DNA of 64,000 nt, from the NCBI GenBank assembly GCA_008802785.1, contig VUYT01000015.1, positions 248,001-312,000 of the forward strand, given 5' to 3'. Each line of letters starts with the position of its first letter. The first letter of the stretch is position 1. This document shows positions 44,198 through 54,980 of the stretch, one piece after another. The translations under genes were made by a program, and so were the position numbers. The DNA is from Symmetrospora coprosmae. Lineage: Eukaryota; Basidiomycota; Cystobasidiomycetes; Symmetrosporaceae. Under the pieces are notes generated by a model. The model did not search any database. It was not told the DNA's origin and was given only the letters and a program-made list of their open reading frames with translations.

Positions 44198-45697
44198 ATG
44201 AAGCTTGCTCCAACATACGCCGCCCTGGCGGCCGCTCTGGTCGGCGCTGTCTCCGCAGCGCCCACCCTCCAGCCGCGCCTGAACGACCTCGGTCTCGAGT
44301 GGATGGGCAACTCCTCCCTGCCCAAGGTGCTCTTCCTTTACACTGGCGGAACCATCTCTGGCGGATCAGACCTCGGCCGCCTTGACACTACGACCTATGG
44401 TCAGCTTGGCCGGGTCGGAGAGGAGATTCTTGCGCAGGTCCCGGAGATCCTGGATGTGGCTCAGATCGCCGTCTCCAACTGGACTGGTCCCGGCGGCTCT
44501 ACGGGTACTAATGATGAGCGCGTCATGAACATGTGTGTCTCTGTCGCGTCAGGTTGAGGCAGGAAGCCTCGCCTCGTCTCGATGATACTGAGCGGTATTC
44601 CGGCTGGCTCAGGACCCGCTTCGCACACAAGGCCCTCTGCTCCGAGTACAGTGACATCGGTAGGTCGAGACATGATAGCGGTCCCGTCTTCATCGCTGAC
44701 CGGCTGTCATACCGTAGCTGGAGCCGTCTTCACTCACGGGACCAACAGTCTGGAGGAGACTCTTTTCCTCGGAGATCTACTCATCAACTGTGGAAAGCGT
44801 GAGTCGCCCGCCCGTAGTCATCGAATCTTCACGCTGTCCTGAACCTTCTGACCTGATTCAGCCTACGTCGGACTCGGTGCCATGCGGCCCTGGTCTGCTC
44901 TGTCCTTCGATGGCGATGCCAACCTCTTCGCCGGAATCGCGCTTGCTGCGTCACCGGAGGCACGCAACCGCGGTGCCATGGTCGCCTTCAACGACCGGAT
45001 CGTCCCGGGGTACTGGGTCACCAAGACCAACGCCAACACGCCCGACACGTTCAAAGCGTACGAGCAGGGCTACCTAGGCACGTTTATCAACAACCTGCCT
45101 TACTTCTTCAACACGGCTAGCGAGCCTACCGGGAAGCGTGAGTCCGCACCAGCAAAGTTAGTCTCATGTACGCAGAGCTGAGCTCCAACTGCGCACGGTC
45201 AACAGTCAAGTTCGACATTGACACCGTCTCGGCCCACTCATCATACCCGAGCCTGCCCAAAGTGGACATTCACTATGCCATGCGCGAGTTCGACGGACAG
45301 CTCGTCCTCGACTCGCTCAAGAACGGCGCGGACGGCGTCGTCATCGCGGGCACGGGTAGCGGAAGCGTCGTGACTGGTACCGCGGGCACGCTCGAGGCTA
45401 TGGAGGAGGGTCTGATTGTGGCTGTGTCGACGCGCTCGCCCAATGGAGGTGAGCGAGGCTCGTCACTTGAATCTGATTCGATCGAGTTTCGTGCGGCCTA
45501 GGCTGATCCTGCTCTTTCTTCTCGCAGCTGCCACGCCAGAGCGTGTCCCGCGCTGGGCAAAGACGGGCTACCTCCACCCCATCCAGGCGCGCATCGCCCT
45601 GCAGCTCATGATCGCTTCCGGTTACGGGCAGAATCAAACGAATGCTGCTTTCGAAGATCCCATTCGCGAGGCGACTAACCAGATCTGGGAGTACTAA
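44198..45697 (+). CDS. Secreted L-asparaginase-like protein, copy 2
   Basis: Six exons, 44198-44532, 44613-44659, 44718-44798, 44862-45137, 45206-45448 and 45528-45697, give 383 residues. Residues 1-20 (MKLAPTYAALAAALVGAVSA) are a clear signal peptide, so the enzyme is secreted or periplasmic. The mature part has type II asparaginase landmarks: YTGGTIS (residues 48-54; Thr49 is the likely nucleophile), TTTYGQ, HGTNSLEE (134-141), NDRI...WVTKT (Lys209 is the likely triad Lys) and GTGSGSV. The family motif is HGTD; here residue 137 is Asn. One N-glycosylation site (NWTG) lies near residue 90. It would hydrolyse asparagine for nitrogen, or has a changed specificity. It is a tandem duplicate of copy 1. 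Confidence 0.88.
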
Positions 45698-46165
45698 GTA
45701 GGATTTCAAGGCTGTTGGGCGTCTGCTCGGTCGGAGCGCGCGTGCAGCAAAGCAAATGAGGAGGCGTAGATTAGAAATGGCTAGACACCAAAAGCAATAG
45801 AGATATAGAAGGGTTACAATGTATCGCAAGCAGGGTAGACGGGGCGAAATGCGCGCACGAACGTCATCACTAGACAAGGCAGGGACATGGCAAACATCAG
45901 ACAGTTGCGCAACTACAAAGGCTAGGCAGGCGATAGGTGCATTTCGCTAGGGTGGGACGACAACATGACAGAACGGCTGCGACTGGTGCATAGCGACTTG
46001 GGAATCCTGAACTGGATTGACAGAACTGTTGCGAGCGGCAACGCTCGTACGCACGCATGCGAGAGATGCGAGGTATCGTGTCTTCTCAACGATTACTACC
46101 GCAACGGACTTGAGGCTTGCGGGTTTCCTCCGACGTGGGCGGCGGACAGCGATCATCGCTCCCAA
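45698..46165. other. Convergent intergenic region between asparaginase 2 and the E2 gene
   Basis: About 470 bp forming the 3' flanks of two convergent genes. It is purine-rich on the plus strand near 45750-45800. No gene was seen. Confidence 0.5.
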
Positions 46166-47598
46166 TCAATCAAGCTCGATGACCTGCTGCGCTGCAGAGG
46201 TCGAGCCACTCCCGCCGCCAGCAGAACGCCCTCCTGCGGATCCCACATCCGACGCGCGCTGCCTCTTCGAACCTCCCGGCTGCTCGCCAGTCGTGCGCTT
46301 CTTGCTTCCCGCCTTCTGCGTGCGCTCCGGAACGACGTCATCATCATCGTCGCTGTCGTCGATAGTGATGGGCGCGGTGCTGCCCTCCTTCTCAGAGGCC
46401 TTGCCTTTGGCCTTGCCTGCTGCCGTATTGCTGGTCGCGGACGACGCGGCTGATGCTGTAGAGGTGGAGGGTTTCGGCGCGGGCACGGGGGCAGGAGCAG
46501 GGAGGGCCTTCTTGACGGGCGGGACTGCAAACTCGGGCTTGGCGTGCTCCGCCGTGTAGCTCTTCGCTTTTGCGTCGTGTGCCGCGCGCTGCGTCATGTA
46601 CTGTCGTGCAATGTCACCGACGAGGGGATCGCTCGGATTTGGGTCGGTGAGAAGGGAGAGGCTGGGGTGTTTATGTGGGCATCTCGATTAGTGGACCAGT
46701 GGCAGACGGCCTAGTCAAGGCAGTCGCGCGTACATGGAGAGGATGACTTTGAGGATGGAGAGGGCAGGAGACCATGCCGTCTTGAGAATATCTGTTGGCG
46801 GGAAGGCGGGTCAGCTGAGAGTCCGCCCAAGTACAACCCCAGGCAGTATGGACGCACCGAGACAGATACCACCTTGTGCGTTGATGTTCATGTGATACTA
46901 GTAAACAGCAGAAACAGTGCTTGGACGTCAGAGGATGTTTCGGCGCGCTACAGACGCGCCTTGCAGAGCTGAGCCAAGTCGAGCCCGACTGACCACCTTC
47001 GTCCTGAACTGAGCTCTGGGCGGCTTGAAAGGGTAGTCTGATGGGACGGAGATGCTGAGCACGACTGCAGTCAGGACAGGCTGCCATGCATTGCTACACT
47101 TGCCGGCGTGTAGACCGGCTTCGAAGTGCTTGCGCTCGGGCGCGCGCGCTGATTCGGGCCAGGTAGCGACTCACTCGATGTCGAAGACGCCGCCTTCGTA
47201 GACCGAGTCGGTCGGGCCATCGATCTGCGCGTACCACTGTATATGTCAAAGTGCAGCGGCATGAGGAGATGCGAGAGGGTCCGATTGTGTTCGGGAACGG
47301 GGAGGACAAGGGAAGGATGGTGCAGGGCAGGGTCAGCGAAGCCGCCCGAGCACAGAAGCCACAGTGGGGCGCCACATGAGCATGCACACCTCAAAGAGAT
47401 TGTCCTGGTTCTTCAGGCCGGCTCTGCGGAACCCGTGAGCGTCGATACAGCACGCGCGTGTGTCAGCCTCGCGAGCGAGCCTTCGCGTGTGGCGAACGAC
47501 TGCCTGCGAACGCACCGGATGCCGTCAGGGAGCTCCTTGTTGACCTCGATGAGCTCCTTTGCGATCCTCTTTGCCGACATGCCTGGTTTGAGAGGCAT
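46166..47598 (-). CDS. Ubiquitin-conjugating enzyme E2 (UBE2E/UBE2D-like) with long tail
   Basis: Seven exons, 47598-47516, 47423-47390, 47236-47175, 47054-46994, 46897-46858, 46791-46734 and 46661-46166, give 277 residues. Residues 7-155 form the UBC fold: [17 protein letters not shown], the WYAQIDGP strand, [10 protein letters not shown], then [16 protein letters not shown] with the catalytic Cys92, and [13 protein letters not shown]. The HPN tripeptide is HMN; human UBE2E has HCN at the same place, and the [14 protein letters not shown] end also fits UBE2E/D. Residues 157-277 are a disordered Ala/Pro/Ser tail with [11 protein letters not shown] (210-220) and a C-terminal VIELD, both resembling SUMO-interacting motifs. 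It shares a 167-bp divergent promoter with COQ1. The first Met (47598) is six residues upstream of a second Met. Confidence 0.88.
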
Positions 47599-47765
47599 CG
47601 TAGCAGGTTGCGCCTCTTGTCTTCTGTGCTTCCTGTCCGTTCGTGGAGGGTTGGGTTGGGCAGGAAGCGACGGTAGAAGGCGAGAGAGGATCCGCCTTGC
47701 TCGAGCTCCTTGCATGCTCGCTCGCTGGCTCTTGATCACAATCCAAAGGTTCCATCGTCATCGCC
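47599..47765. promoter_or_regulatory. Short divergent promoter between the E2 gene and COQ1
   Basis: Only 167 bp separate the two start codons, so both genes must share one compact control region. No TATA box was seen. Confidence 0.6.
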
Positions 47766-49445
47766 ATGCGCAACACCGCATGCAAGCTGTGCAGACAGGC
47801 ACTGCGCAGTCGCGCTCGTGCTCCTGCTCTTGTCCGATGCCAGTCCACCTCGTCACCCGCAGCCCATGCTCAGGCGGCAGCGGCGGCGGCGGCTGCAGGA
47901 CGGCGACCCGTCAGCAGCAACGACAATGACCGGGCGGCAGCAGCAGCAGGAACACCATCAATAGCAGACATGATGGAAAACTTCGCATCGTCAACCTCCT
48001 CCCCATCCTCCTCATCAGCCTCGACCTCCTCCTTTCCGGATCTCTCGTCGCTCAGCCCGGGCGCGAGAAGCTCAAAGAGCACGACGACGGCGGCGTCATC
48101 AGCGGAACCGATCTTCGACCCGCTCAAGCTCGTCGGGGAGGAGCTGTCCATGCTGCGTGGGAACGTGCAGCGTCTCCTCGGCTCTGGCCACCCTGCCCTC
48201 GACACGATAGCAAAGTACTACTTCCAGGCCGAGGGAAAGCACATTCGCCCTCTGATCGTCCTGCTCCTCAGCCAGGCAACCAACGGCCTCGCACCGGGCT
48301 TTGACGAGCGGAGGCGCATGGAGCTCAGCGGGCAGCGGCAGGGAGGGTCAGGGCGGAGCATCGACGAGCCTCTCGAGCCACGCGCCGAGGATGTTCTGAA
48401 CGACGCCAACCCTTCAGCAGCAGCGTCCGCGCCCGCCGCAGCGGCATTGCTTTCTGGACAGGCTTCCAATGTCCTCCCTTCGCAACGGCGCCTCGCAGAG
48501 ATTACCGAGATGATTCACGTCGCTTCCCTGTTGCACGACGACGTCATTGACGCGTCCGACATGCGCCGCTCCCAGCCGTCAGCCCCTTCGGCCTTTGGCA
48601 ACAAGCTTTCCATCCTCGGGGGCGACTTCCTGCTCGCTCGCGCCTCGCTCTATCTCTCGCGCTTGGGGAGCAACGAGGTCGTCGAGCTCGTGGCCTCCGT
48701 CCTTGCCAACCTCGTCGAGGGCGAGGTCATGCAGATCAAGGGCAACACACCCGACGCGGCCCCGGCTACGAAACTCACACCAGAGATCTTTGAGCACTAC
48801 ATGAAGAAGACATATCTCAAAACGGCGAGCCTGATCGCAAAGTCTTCACGAGCGACAACCGTGCTAGGTGGTGCAGGAGAAGGGCAGGGCTGGGTAGAAG
48901 GCGAGCGCATCAAAGATGCTGCTTATTCGTACGGCAGGAACCTAGGAATTGCCTTTCAGGTGGGTAGACCTGCTAGTTTTGCTCGCGTAAGCGGAGTGTC
49001 CGACTCAAGGATCCGTGCGTTCGTGCCCAGCTTGTCGACGACCTACTCGACTTCCGGTCGACGGACATGCAGTTTGGCAAGCCATCGCAAGGCGCGGATC
49101 TCAAGCTGGGTCTAGCAACGGCTCCCGCTCTATACGCGTGGGAAGAGTTCCCCGAAATGGGAGAGATGATCCACCGCAAGTTCGAGGGCGAAGGCGATGT
49201 CGAGCGGGTCAGTGCACACTGCCACTCTATGGAACCTGCAGCATGCTGACTCTCATAGCCAAATGTGTGTCTCTCTCTGACAGGCAAGAGCACTCGTCAA
49301 TCGATCCTCGGGACCTGCTCAGACGGCGGCGCTCGCCGAATCACACGCCCAGCTCGCCAGAGATGCGCTGCGTGCGCTGCCAGAGTCTGAAGCCCGGGAA
49401 GCACTAGAAGGCTTGACATGGACAGTGCTCAGTAGAACGAAGTGA
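47766..49445 (+). CDS. coq1: Mitochondrial polyprenyl diphosphate synthase (COQ1)
   Basis: Three exons, 47766-48959, 49031-49207 and 49284-49445, give 510 residues. The N terminus (MRNTACKLCRQALRSRARAP) is Arg-rich without acids, as in a mitochondrial presequence, followed by low-complexity Ala/Ser sequence. Family motifs in order: GKHIRP, LLHDDVIDASDMRR (first Asp-rich motif, DDVID), ILGGDFLLARAS, EGEVMQ, KTASLI, and LVDDLLDF (second Asp-rich motif). An Ala/Gly/Asp-rich insertion of about 60 residues lies between GKHIRP and the first Asp-rich motif. The enzyme makes the long polyprenyl tail of ubiquinone from IPP and farnesyl or geranylgeranyl diphosphate in the mitochondrial inner membrane. 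Chain length cannot be read here. Confidence 0.92.
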
Positions 49446-49606
49446 GCGCTGCGCGTACCGCGATATGCCAGCGACTGGAAACGAGAACATTTCGAGGGTA
49501 TGGCCACGACGATGCCATGTATACATGCCGTGCGACAACAGTACGCCCTAGACATGCACTAGACATGCCCTAGACAGACAGAGCTTCCCCTCAAAAGCGC
49601 TGAGGA

Positions 49607-51044
49607 TCATATCCAATGCGCCAGGTGCTTTCGCAATGCCCCCTTCTCCTGGTCGTTTGTGCTGTCTGGCGAGAGCGGAGCCGTCCTCCCCGGTACTGTC
49701 TTGTCGAGTGATAGGTATGGGTGTTGCATGGCCTTTCGAGCTGTCAAGCGTTGCCGGTAGGGGTAGACGAGGAAACGCTGCACGAGATCCGCCGCAGAGT
49801 CGCGCTCGCTCTGCGGGAGATTCGGCAAGATCGACGGCCCCGACAAGGAGCGCGCCGGGAACGCTTTGAAGCTGAACTTGCCAAAGTCAGGCAAGGAGGC
49901 TGCTTCCTGAAGAGCCAAACAGCGGCGTTTAGCATGGGCAAGACGCTCCTGGCGGTATGGCGAGGCAGGACTCACAGGCCAGGTGTCCAGGGATGGCGTG
50001 CCGAGCGTCTTGAAGATGCTCCCAATCAGTGCAAAGTCGCTCCAGCCGCCATCGAACAGAGCAGCTTTCTTGACAGGCTTCGGCCTGCGAGCTCTTATGT
50101 TTGTGCCCATCCACGCCGGTCTGGGCGGCGCGTTGCCTGCACTGCTTTGCGGGCCGCGCGACTTCTGTTCGATAGCGTCCCAAGGCGAAGGGATACCGCT
50201 GCTTTTGTCTTCCGAGGTCTCGTCGCTATCCGACCCCGCCCCATCTGCCGCGAAAGGGGTGAAGAACTGCGCGATACAGCATCCGAGCGCCCATCTATCG
50301 ATGCAGAGAGGGTCGTACGACCTCGAGCCGAAGAGAAGCTCAGGAGCTCGGTAGCCGCCCGTGCCCAGCTCGAAGTCGAGAGGGGCCGTCTGTGCTTCCT
50401 CTGCGCGGCCGGCCAGCCAGGCTGTCCCAAAGTCGGTCAGGACGGCGCGCCCGCTGACGTCCAGCAGCCAATTCGAAGGCGAAACATCGCGGTGCGCGAT
50501 GCCCTCTCCTTCGAGATATGCTACCGCGGAGCACATCTGTGCGATAACGGCTTTCGACACTACCCCGAAGCTGTCGCTTTCGTCTTGAGTTTCGCCGCTG
50601 GTGGCTTGGGGTCGGAAAGCGGGGTTGTCCAGAAGGTTGCGAAGCGTGAAGGGGTAGAAGGGGAGCGCAAGGATGAAGTGGGAGTCGATATAGTACGCGT
50701 TGAGGAGAGGGCATATCTGTGCGATAGTTTCCAGCCTCAGCGGGTCAGCCATCTTGGATTGTGCAGTGCGTGCAAGACCGCACATTTGGGTGATCCAGGC
50801 TGGCCATGGTGCGCGCCTCGTTCCGAACGTCGTGCGGTGGGCGCACATCAGGTGCAAAGACGATTTTGATCGCAAGGACGGACGCGCAGGGAGTCTTGCG
50901 TGTGCATCGCCATATTGTGGCAGCTCGCGATGAGACGTGGTCCGACAGGGTGGAGAGGTCCAAGTCGAGCCCGGCGCCCGCTGTCGTACCGGGACAAAGG
51001 AGCTCGGGAGGGTTGTCGCTGTTCAGCGCGTCTAGCTTGGGCAT
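49607..51044 (-). CDS. Csk1/Cak1-like CMGC protein kinase (CDK-activating kinase type)
   Basis: Three exons, 51044-50784, 50716-49976 and 49906-49607, give 433 residues. Kinase landmarks: LAIKIVF (Lys60), RNEARTMASLDHPN, HRDVSPSN (162-169), LTDFGTAW (DFG at 182), GTGGYRAPELLFGS and DRWALGCCIAQF. The glycine-rich loop is absent, as in budding yeast Cak1, and the HRD loop has Ser where most Ser/Thr kinases have Lys. A roughly 75-residue insertion follows FFTPFAAD. The C-terminal lobe ends RFLVYPYRQRLTARKAMQHPYL. DFGTAW resembles fission yeast Csk1 and other fungal Cak-like kinases, which phosphorylate CDK T-loops. The 69-nt second intron (49907-49975) has no stop. The kinase fold is sure, the Csk1 role is inferred. 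Confidence 0.78.
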
Positions 51045-51216
51045 CTTTATACGTACATATCTGATGGAGATGGAGATCGTTACACATCATAGTGAGAAAC
51101 GCATGCGGACTCCGGGTGAGTCCCGTATTCGCTCGGATCCGCCCCCAAACTGCAGGCCTTTCCTCCCGCCAACATCTCCCGATTACAGGCACAGCGTCAA
51201 CGAGCTAATCACAGAC
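51045..51216. promoter_or_regulatory. Short divergent promoter between the kinase and GST genes
   Basis: About 170 bp separate the two start codons. There is an AT-rich patch (TTTATACGTACATAT) near 51045-51060 next to the kinase start. No other element was recognised. Confidence 0.5.
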
Positions 51217-52517
51217 ATGTCGGAATACACTCTCTGCTACTGGCCAGGTGAGGAGCAGTCTGTGCGACAGATAATCTCGCTTCATCGACGCGCCAGGCTG
51301 CAGGTGATCTCCGCTGACATCATCACGTCGTGTGCTGTTGCTGCAGGCATCCCTGGACGAGGTGCGTACCGCTTCCTCCCGTCATACTTCGGCACGCACT
51401 AAACTGTGCCGTCCGCCATCTCAAGGCGAATTCGTCAGGCTGGTCAGTCCACGGTCCTTGGGGCTCGATATGCGACACCCCGTGCCTGGCTAACGCAACA
51501 GGCGCCCGGAGGCCTTTGAGTACGCCGAGAAGCCCTACGAGCAGGACCTCGATCCTAAGTCGTTCATGAAGTGCATCTCCCGACCGAGTACACGCCTCTT
51601 CTTTTCAAACAAGTCTGCGGAGCTCATACCATGACCTTCTCTCCAGGTACCAGAAGGACCCGTCCTCGACTGTAGACGGAGAGCCGTACGCTCTGGCTCC
51701 CCCGTACCTCCTTCACAACGGTCATGTCATCAGCCAGACTCCAAACATCCTTCTCTACATTGGCGATGCTCTTGGTCTGTCCGGCTCGAAGCCGTTCGAC
51801 AAGTTCGCCGTGTGAGGACCGGCTCTCGAGCGGCCAAGTGTATGCTGTTTTGAGGCTCATGCATACTCTTCTGACGACAGCAACGCGCTTACTCTCACCA
51901 TCCTCGATATCAACAACGAAATCCACGATACGGTAACTCTACTACAATCTCGGCGAAATGACACTTGCCTTTGCGGCCCGCACCGGCGGGAGCGCTCAGT
52001 ATCATCAGGCCGCTGACTGTCATTGATTTTAATCTACAGCACCATCCCATCTCCGTGAGCGCTTACTACGAGGATCAGAAGGACGAGGCCAAGCGTCGTG
52101 CCCTCAGTCTGCGCACCGAGCGCCTGCCAAAGTTCCTCGGGTACTTTGCCGCGGTCATCCGCTCGAATGGCGGAGGCAAGAGCGGTCTGCTCGTGGGTGA
52201 CAAGGTCACGTACGCAGACCTTGCCCTCTTTCAAATCGTGGACGGTCTCCGATTCGCCTATCCTCGAGCGATGAAGCGATTCGAAGCTTCGGCCGAGTAC
52301 AACGAGCTCTTTCAACTCGAGAAGCTGTTGCGAGAGTTCAAGACTATCGCAGAGTACATGAAGAGCGACCGTAGGCTGCCATACAGCCAGGGCATCTTTG
52401 TGAGTACTTTCTCGATGCTGTTAGCACTGAGCATGTAGCATCTGCGAGGATACCGACGCATGCTACCTGCACCAGAGGTACTACCCTGAGCTCGACGATG
52501 AGGAAGGCGGACAGTAG
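51217..52517 (+). CDS. Glutathione S-transferase (sigma/alpha-like)
   Basis: About eight exons, 51217-51247, 51347-51361, 51426-51442, 51512-51570, 51647-51811, 51881-51932, 52040-52399 and 52476-52517, give about 246 residues. The first ~21 residues come from three tiny exons: MSEYTLCYWPG, IPGRG and EFVRL, matching the start of fungal GSTs (the GRGEFVRL helix after the first strand). Exon 4 gives AFEYAEKPYEQ; its 3' end (51570) and 5' end (51512) were chosen for frame. Then GHVISQTPNILLYIGDALGL provides the SxTxxI glutathione-binding loop, and LLVGDKVTYADLALFQIVDGL the C-terminal GST domain. It likely conjugates glutathione to electrophiles in the cytosol. Boundaries in the first 400 bp are approximate. 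Confidence 0.75.
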
Positions 52518-52855
52518 GCAGGTATCTGCGCCCGGTAGCCGTGACCGTAGAGCATTTTACGCGCGTGACGCTAAGTGTCTCCGGACCGGTCGCTGGCTGC
52601 GCTGTCTGCAAGCTAGCCCAAAATATTGGCGAAGCGCATGTCGCGATAGACCTTCGTATGGTTGAGCGCAATGCAAACGTCTGTACGCTAGCACAACGCG
52701 AAGAAGCTGCAGTGCCCTCGTATCGGAGACTTCGCACCTCACCCAAGCCGTGTGCACGTGGTCTGTGGCCATGTGCACGCGCCCAGCCCTTTTGTCGCTG
52801 CTCTCCCACTGCTCTCGGCTCTCGAGCGCACGCAGACTCTACACATACCTTCACC
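52518..52855. other. Intergenic region between GST and the 2OG oxygenase gene
   Basis: About 340 bp with the GST 3' UTR and the promoter of the next gene. It ends in a CT-rich stretch with a CACCATGG start context. No gene was seen. Confidence 0.5.
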
Positions 52856-54360
52856 ATGGCGAACCTCCCTATCATTGACCTCGACGCCTACTTAAACGGC
52901 TCTGCAGCCGACCGGGCTCGCGAGGCCCAATCGTAGGTCTGGCAGTCGCTTCGGCAGCCCATCTGATCTGACGGACCTGTTCTGACATCTCAGCACGGCC
53001 GATGCTCTCATCAAGTACGGTGCACTTCTCGTCAAAGACTCGCGCGTCTCGGAAGAGGACAATGCTACGTTCCTGGACCTGCTCGAGGACTACTTTGTGC
53101 AGGACAACGAGACGCTGCTAAAGGATACCCGGCCGGAGTTCGGCTATCAGGGTAAGTGTGAAGAGCCCACAATTGGAAGAACTACAGGCAGTATCTGACA
53201 GTCGCTGCTCCTCTCCTGCACAGTCGGAGCAACACTCGAGAATACGGAGAAGCCGCGCTGCACGCTTGACGCCGACTGTCACGCTCTCATTGCCACACTC
53301 GATGCCTCGGAACGGCCTCTCGATCTATCGGGCGAGCACAAGGACCCCAAGTCGCGCTTCTTCTGGCGAATGAGCTCTGGCTCGAGATCTGGAGTCACTC
53401 CTGCGTCCTCGGAGCTGCCGACAAATGTGAAGGAGCCGCACAGCGAGGTGGGGACCAAGGCAGATGCAGCTGCCAAGTTTGCCGTCCTGCAGGCACCGAA
53501 CGTCGTCCCTGCAGCGTTTGAGGACGTATGGGAGGTCAAGATGGACAAGTGGGGAAGGCAAATGCTCGCAGCTGTCGAGGACGTCAACGAGATGCTTGCA
53601 GTCGGGCTTGGTCTCGAGGCGCAGAGCCTGAAACAGCTGGCGAGGTGAGCTATCGAATGTCTTGCATTCGTCTGATCTCTAGTTCCAGTAGCCTCAAGCT
53701 GAAATTAATCCCATTCTCTGCTGTAGGGATGGATCTCACCTCCTGGCCCCCACCGCTACCGATCTGAAGCGCTTCGGCGAGAAGAACTCCATCATGGCAG
53801 GCTTCCACAGCGATCTCAACTACTTGACGATCCATGGACGATCGCGTTATGCTGGCCTGCACATTTGGGGCCGCAATTCTGTGAGTTTTAGCGCGCAATA
53901 GCCCATGTGCTGTTGATGGCGGCTTGCGCGTTGTAGGCGGTCAGAAGGAACGGCTAACTGGAGATGCAATCGCTAGGGAAAGCGCATTCCGGTAGCCATG
54001 CCTCCTGGCCACCTGCTCGTCCAGGCTGGCAAACAGCTCGAACACCTCACCGGTGGCCTCATTCTCGCAGGCTTTCATGAGGTTGTGGTCACGGACGCTA
54101 CACTCGCAGCAATGGAGCGCGCGCGAAAAGAGAGGCCCGAGCGACCCATGATTCGGATCAGCTCGACCTTCTTCTATCACCTTTCGGCTCAGGAGATGAT
54201 CTCGCCACTTGGGCAGCTCGCAGAGAGGAGACGGCAAGTCCTCCCAGCGGGACAGAGTGATGCCGAGAAGGTGGAGGAGGAGGTCAAGCAGAAGTATCAG
54301 GCCATGTATGTGGGAGAGCTGGTGCAGCGGGAGCTTCAGCACATTGCGCTCATGGCGTAA
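52856..54360 (+). CDS. 2-oxoglutarate/Fe(II)-dependent dioxygenase, isopenicillin N synthase-like fold
   Basis: Five exons, 52856-52932, 52994-53151, 53224-53644, 53727-53880 and 53977-54360, give 397 residues. The N terminus (LPIIDLDAYLNG) is the usual start of this superfam­ily, followed by ADALIKYGALLVKDSRVSEEDN and a DYFVQDNETLLK helix. The iron ligands are likely the HSD of AGFHSDLNYLTIHGRSRYAGL and the His of GGLILAGFHEVVV; RISSTFF may supply the Arg/Ser that binds 2-oxoglutarate. The HLLVQAGKQLEHLTGG segment is typical of fungal members annotated as clavaminate-synthase-like. Substrate is unknown, and no biosynthetic cluster surrounds it. The neighbouring GST is probably coincidental. 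Confidence 0.82.
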
Positions 54361-54980
54361 GAGTCCGGGGCAGTCTGAGGCGAGCTCCTCTCCTGCGTCG
54401 GCTGGCCTTCCTATGTACGTGTACGGACCCAGTCGGGTAGTCGTTGAGGGCGCGCAAGCGGTGTAGAGATCTTGAGGAAAGACCGGCGTTGTCGCGAGCG
54501 GCTGGGCGCCTGAGCTGCTCCGGGACCCGTCCGGCGGCTGGTGTAGCACTGTCAATGTAGTCAGTCGCTTGCGCAAGGGCAGGGGCTCGACGCTAGCATG
54601 ATGCATCAGCTCCCGCTCGCCCTCGCTAGAGCAGCGCAGCGCCTATCTACTCTACGCACCCCGGGCCCACTCTACGAGGAGCAGGAGCGTTTCGCCACCT
54701 TGTCGTCACTTCTTCACGCTCAACCTTCCTTCGGGCCGCGGCAGGAGGCCTCAGCCCGCCCGGGGCAGACGCCGACGGGCTGACACCTGTTGGCTCACGA
54801 CCCACCACATCGACACGCACGCGCGCGGTGACAGGGGGATCGACCACCACCACCACCAAGGCGGGACCCGGGTCAGGTCATGCAGCCTGCAGCACAAGCA
54901 AGCAAGCAGGCACATTACTACTCGACTGAATACGCGGCCATACCTTCAGCCGTCGAGGAGGGCGGCGTTGCAGTCGCAGC
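54361..54980. other. Intergenic region between the oxygenase and the lipase gene
   Basis: About 620 bp. A CCACCACCACCACCA run at about 54845-54860 and AAGC repeats near 54895-54910 are low-complexity features. A 221-codon minus frame overlapping the oxygenase 3' exon is a shadow. No gene was recognised. Confidence 0.5.

Noticed and set aside
53941-54606. 221-codon minus frame near the 2OG oxygenase end
   Set aside because: Most of it is antisense to the last oxygenase exon, which has clear family motifs.
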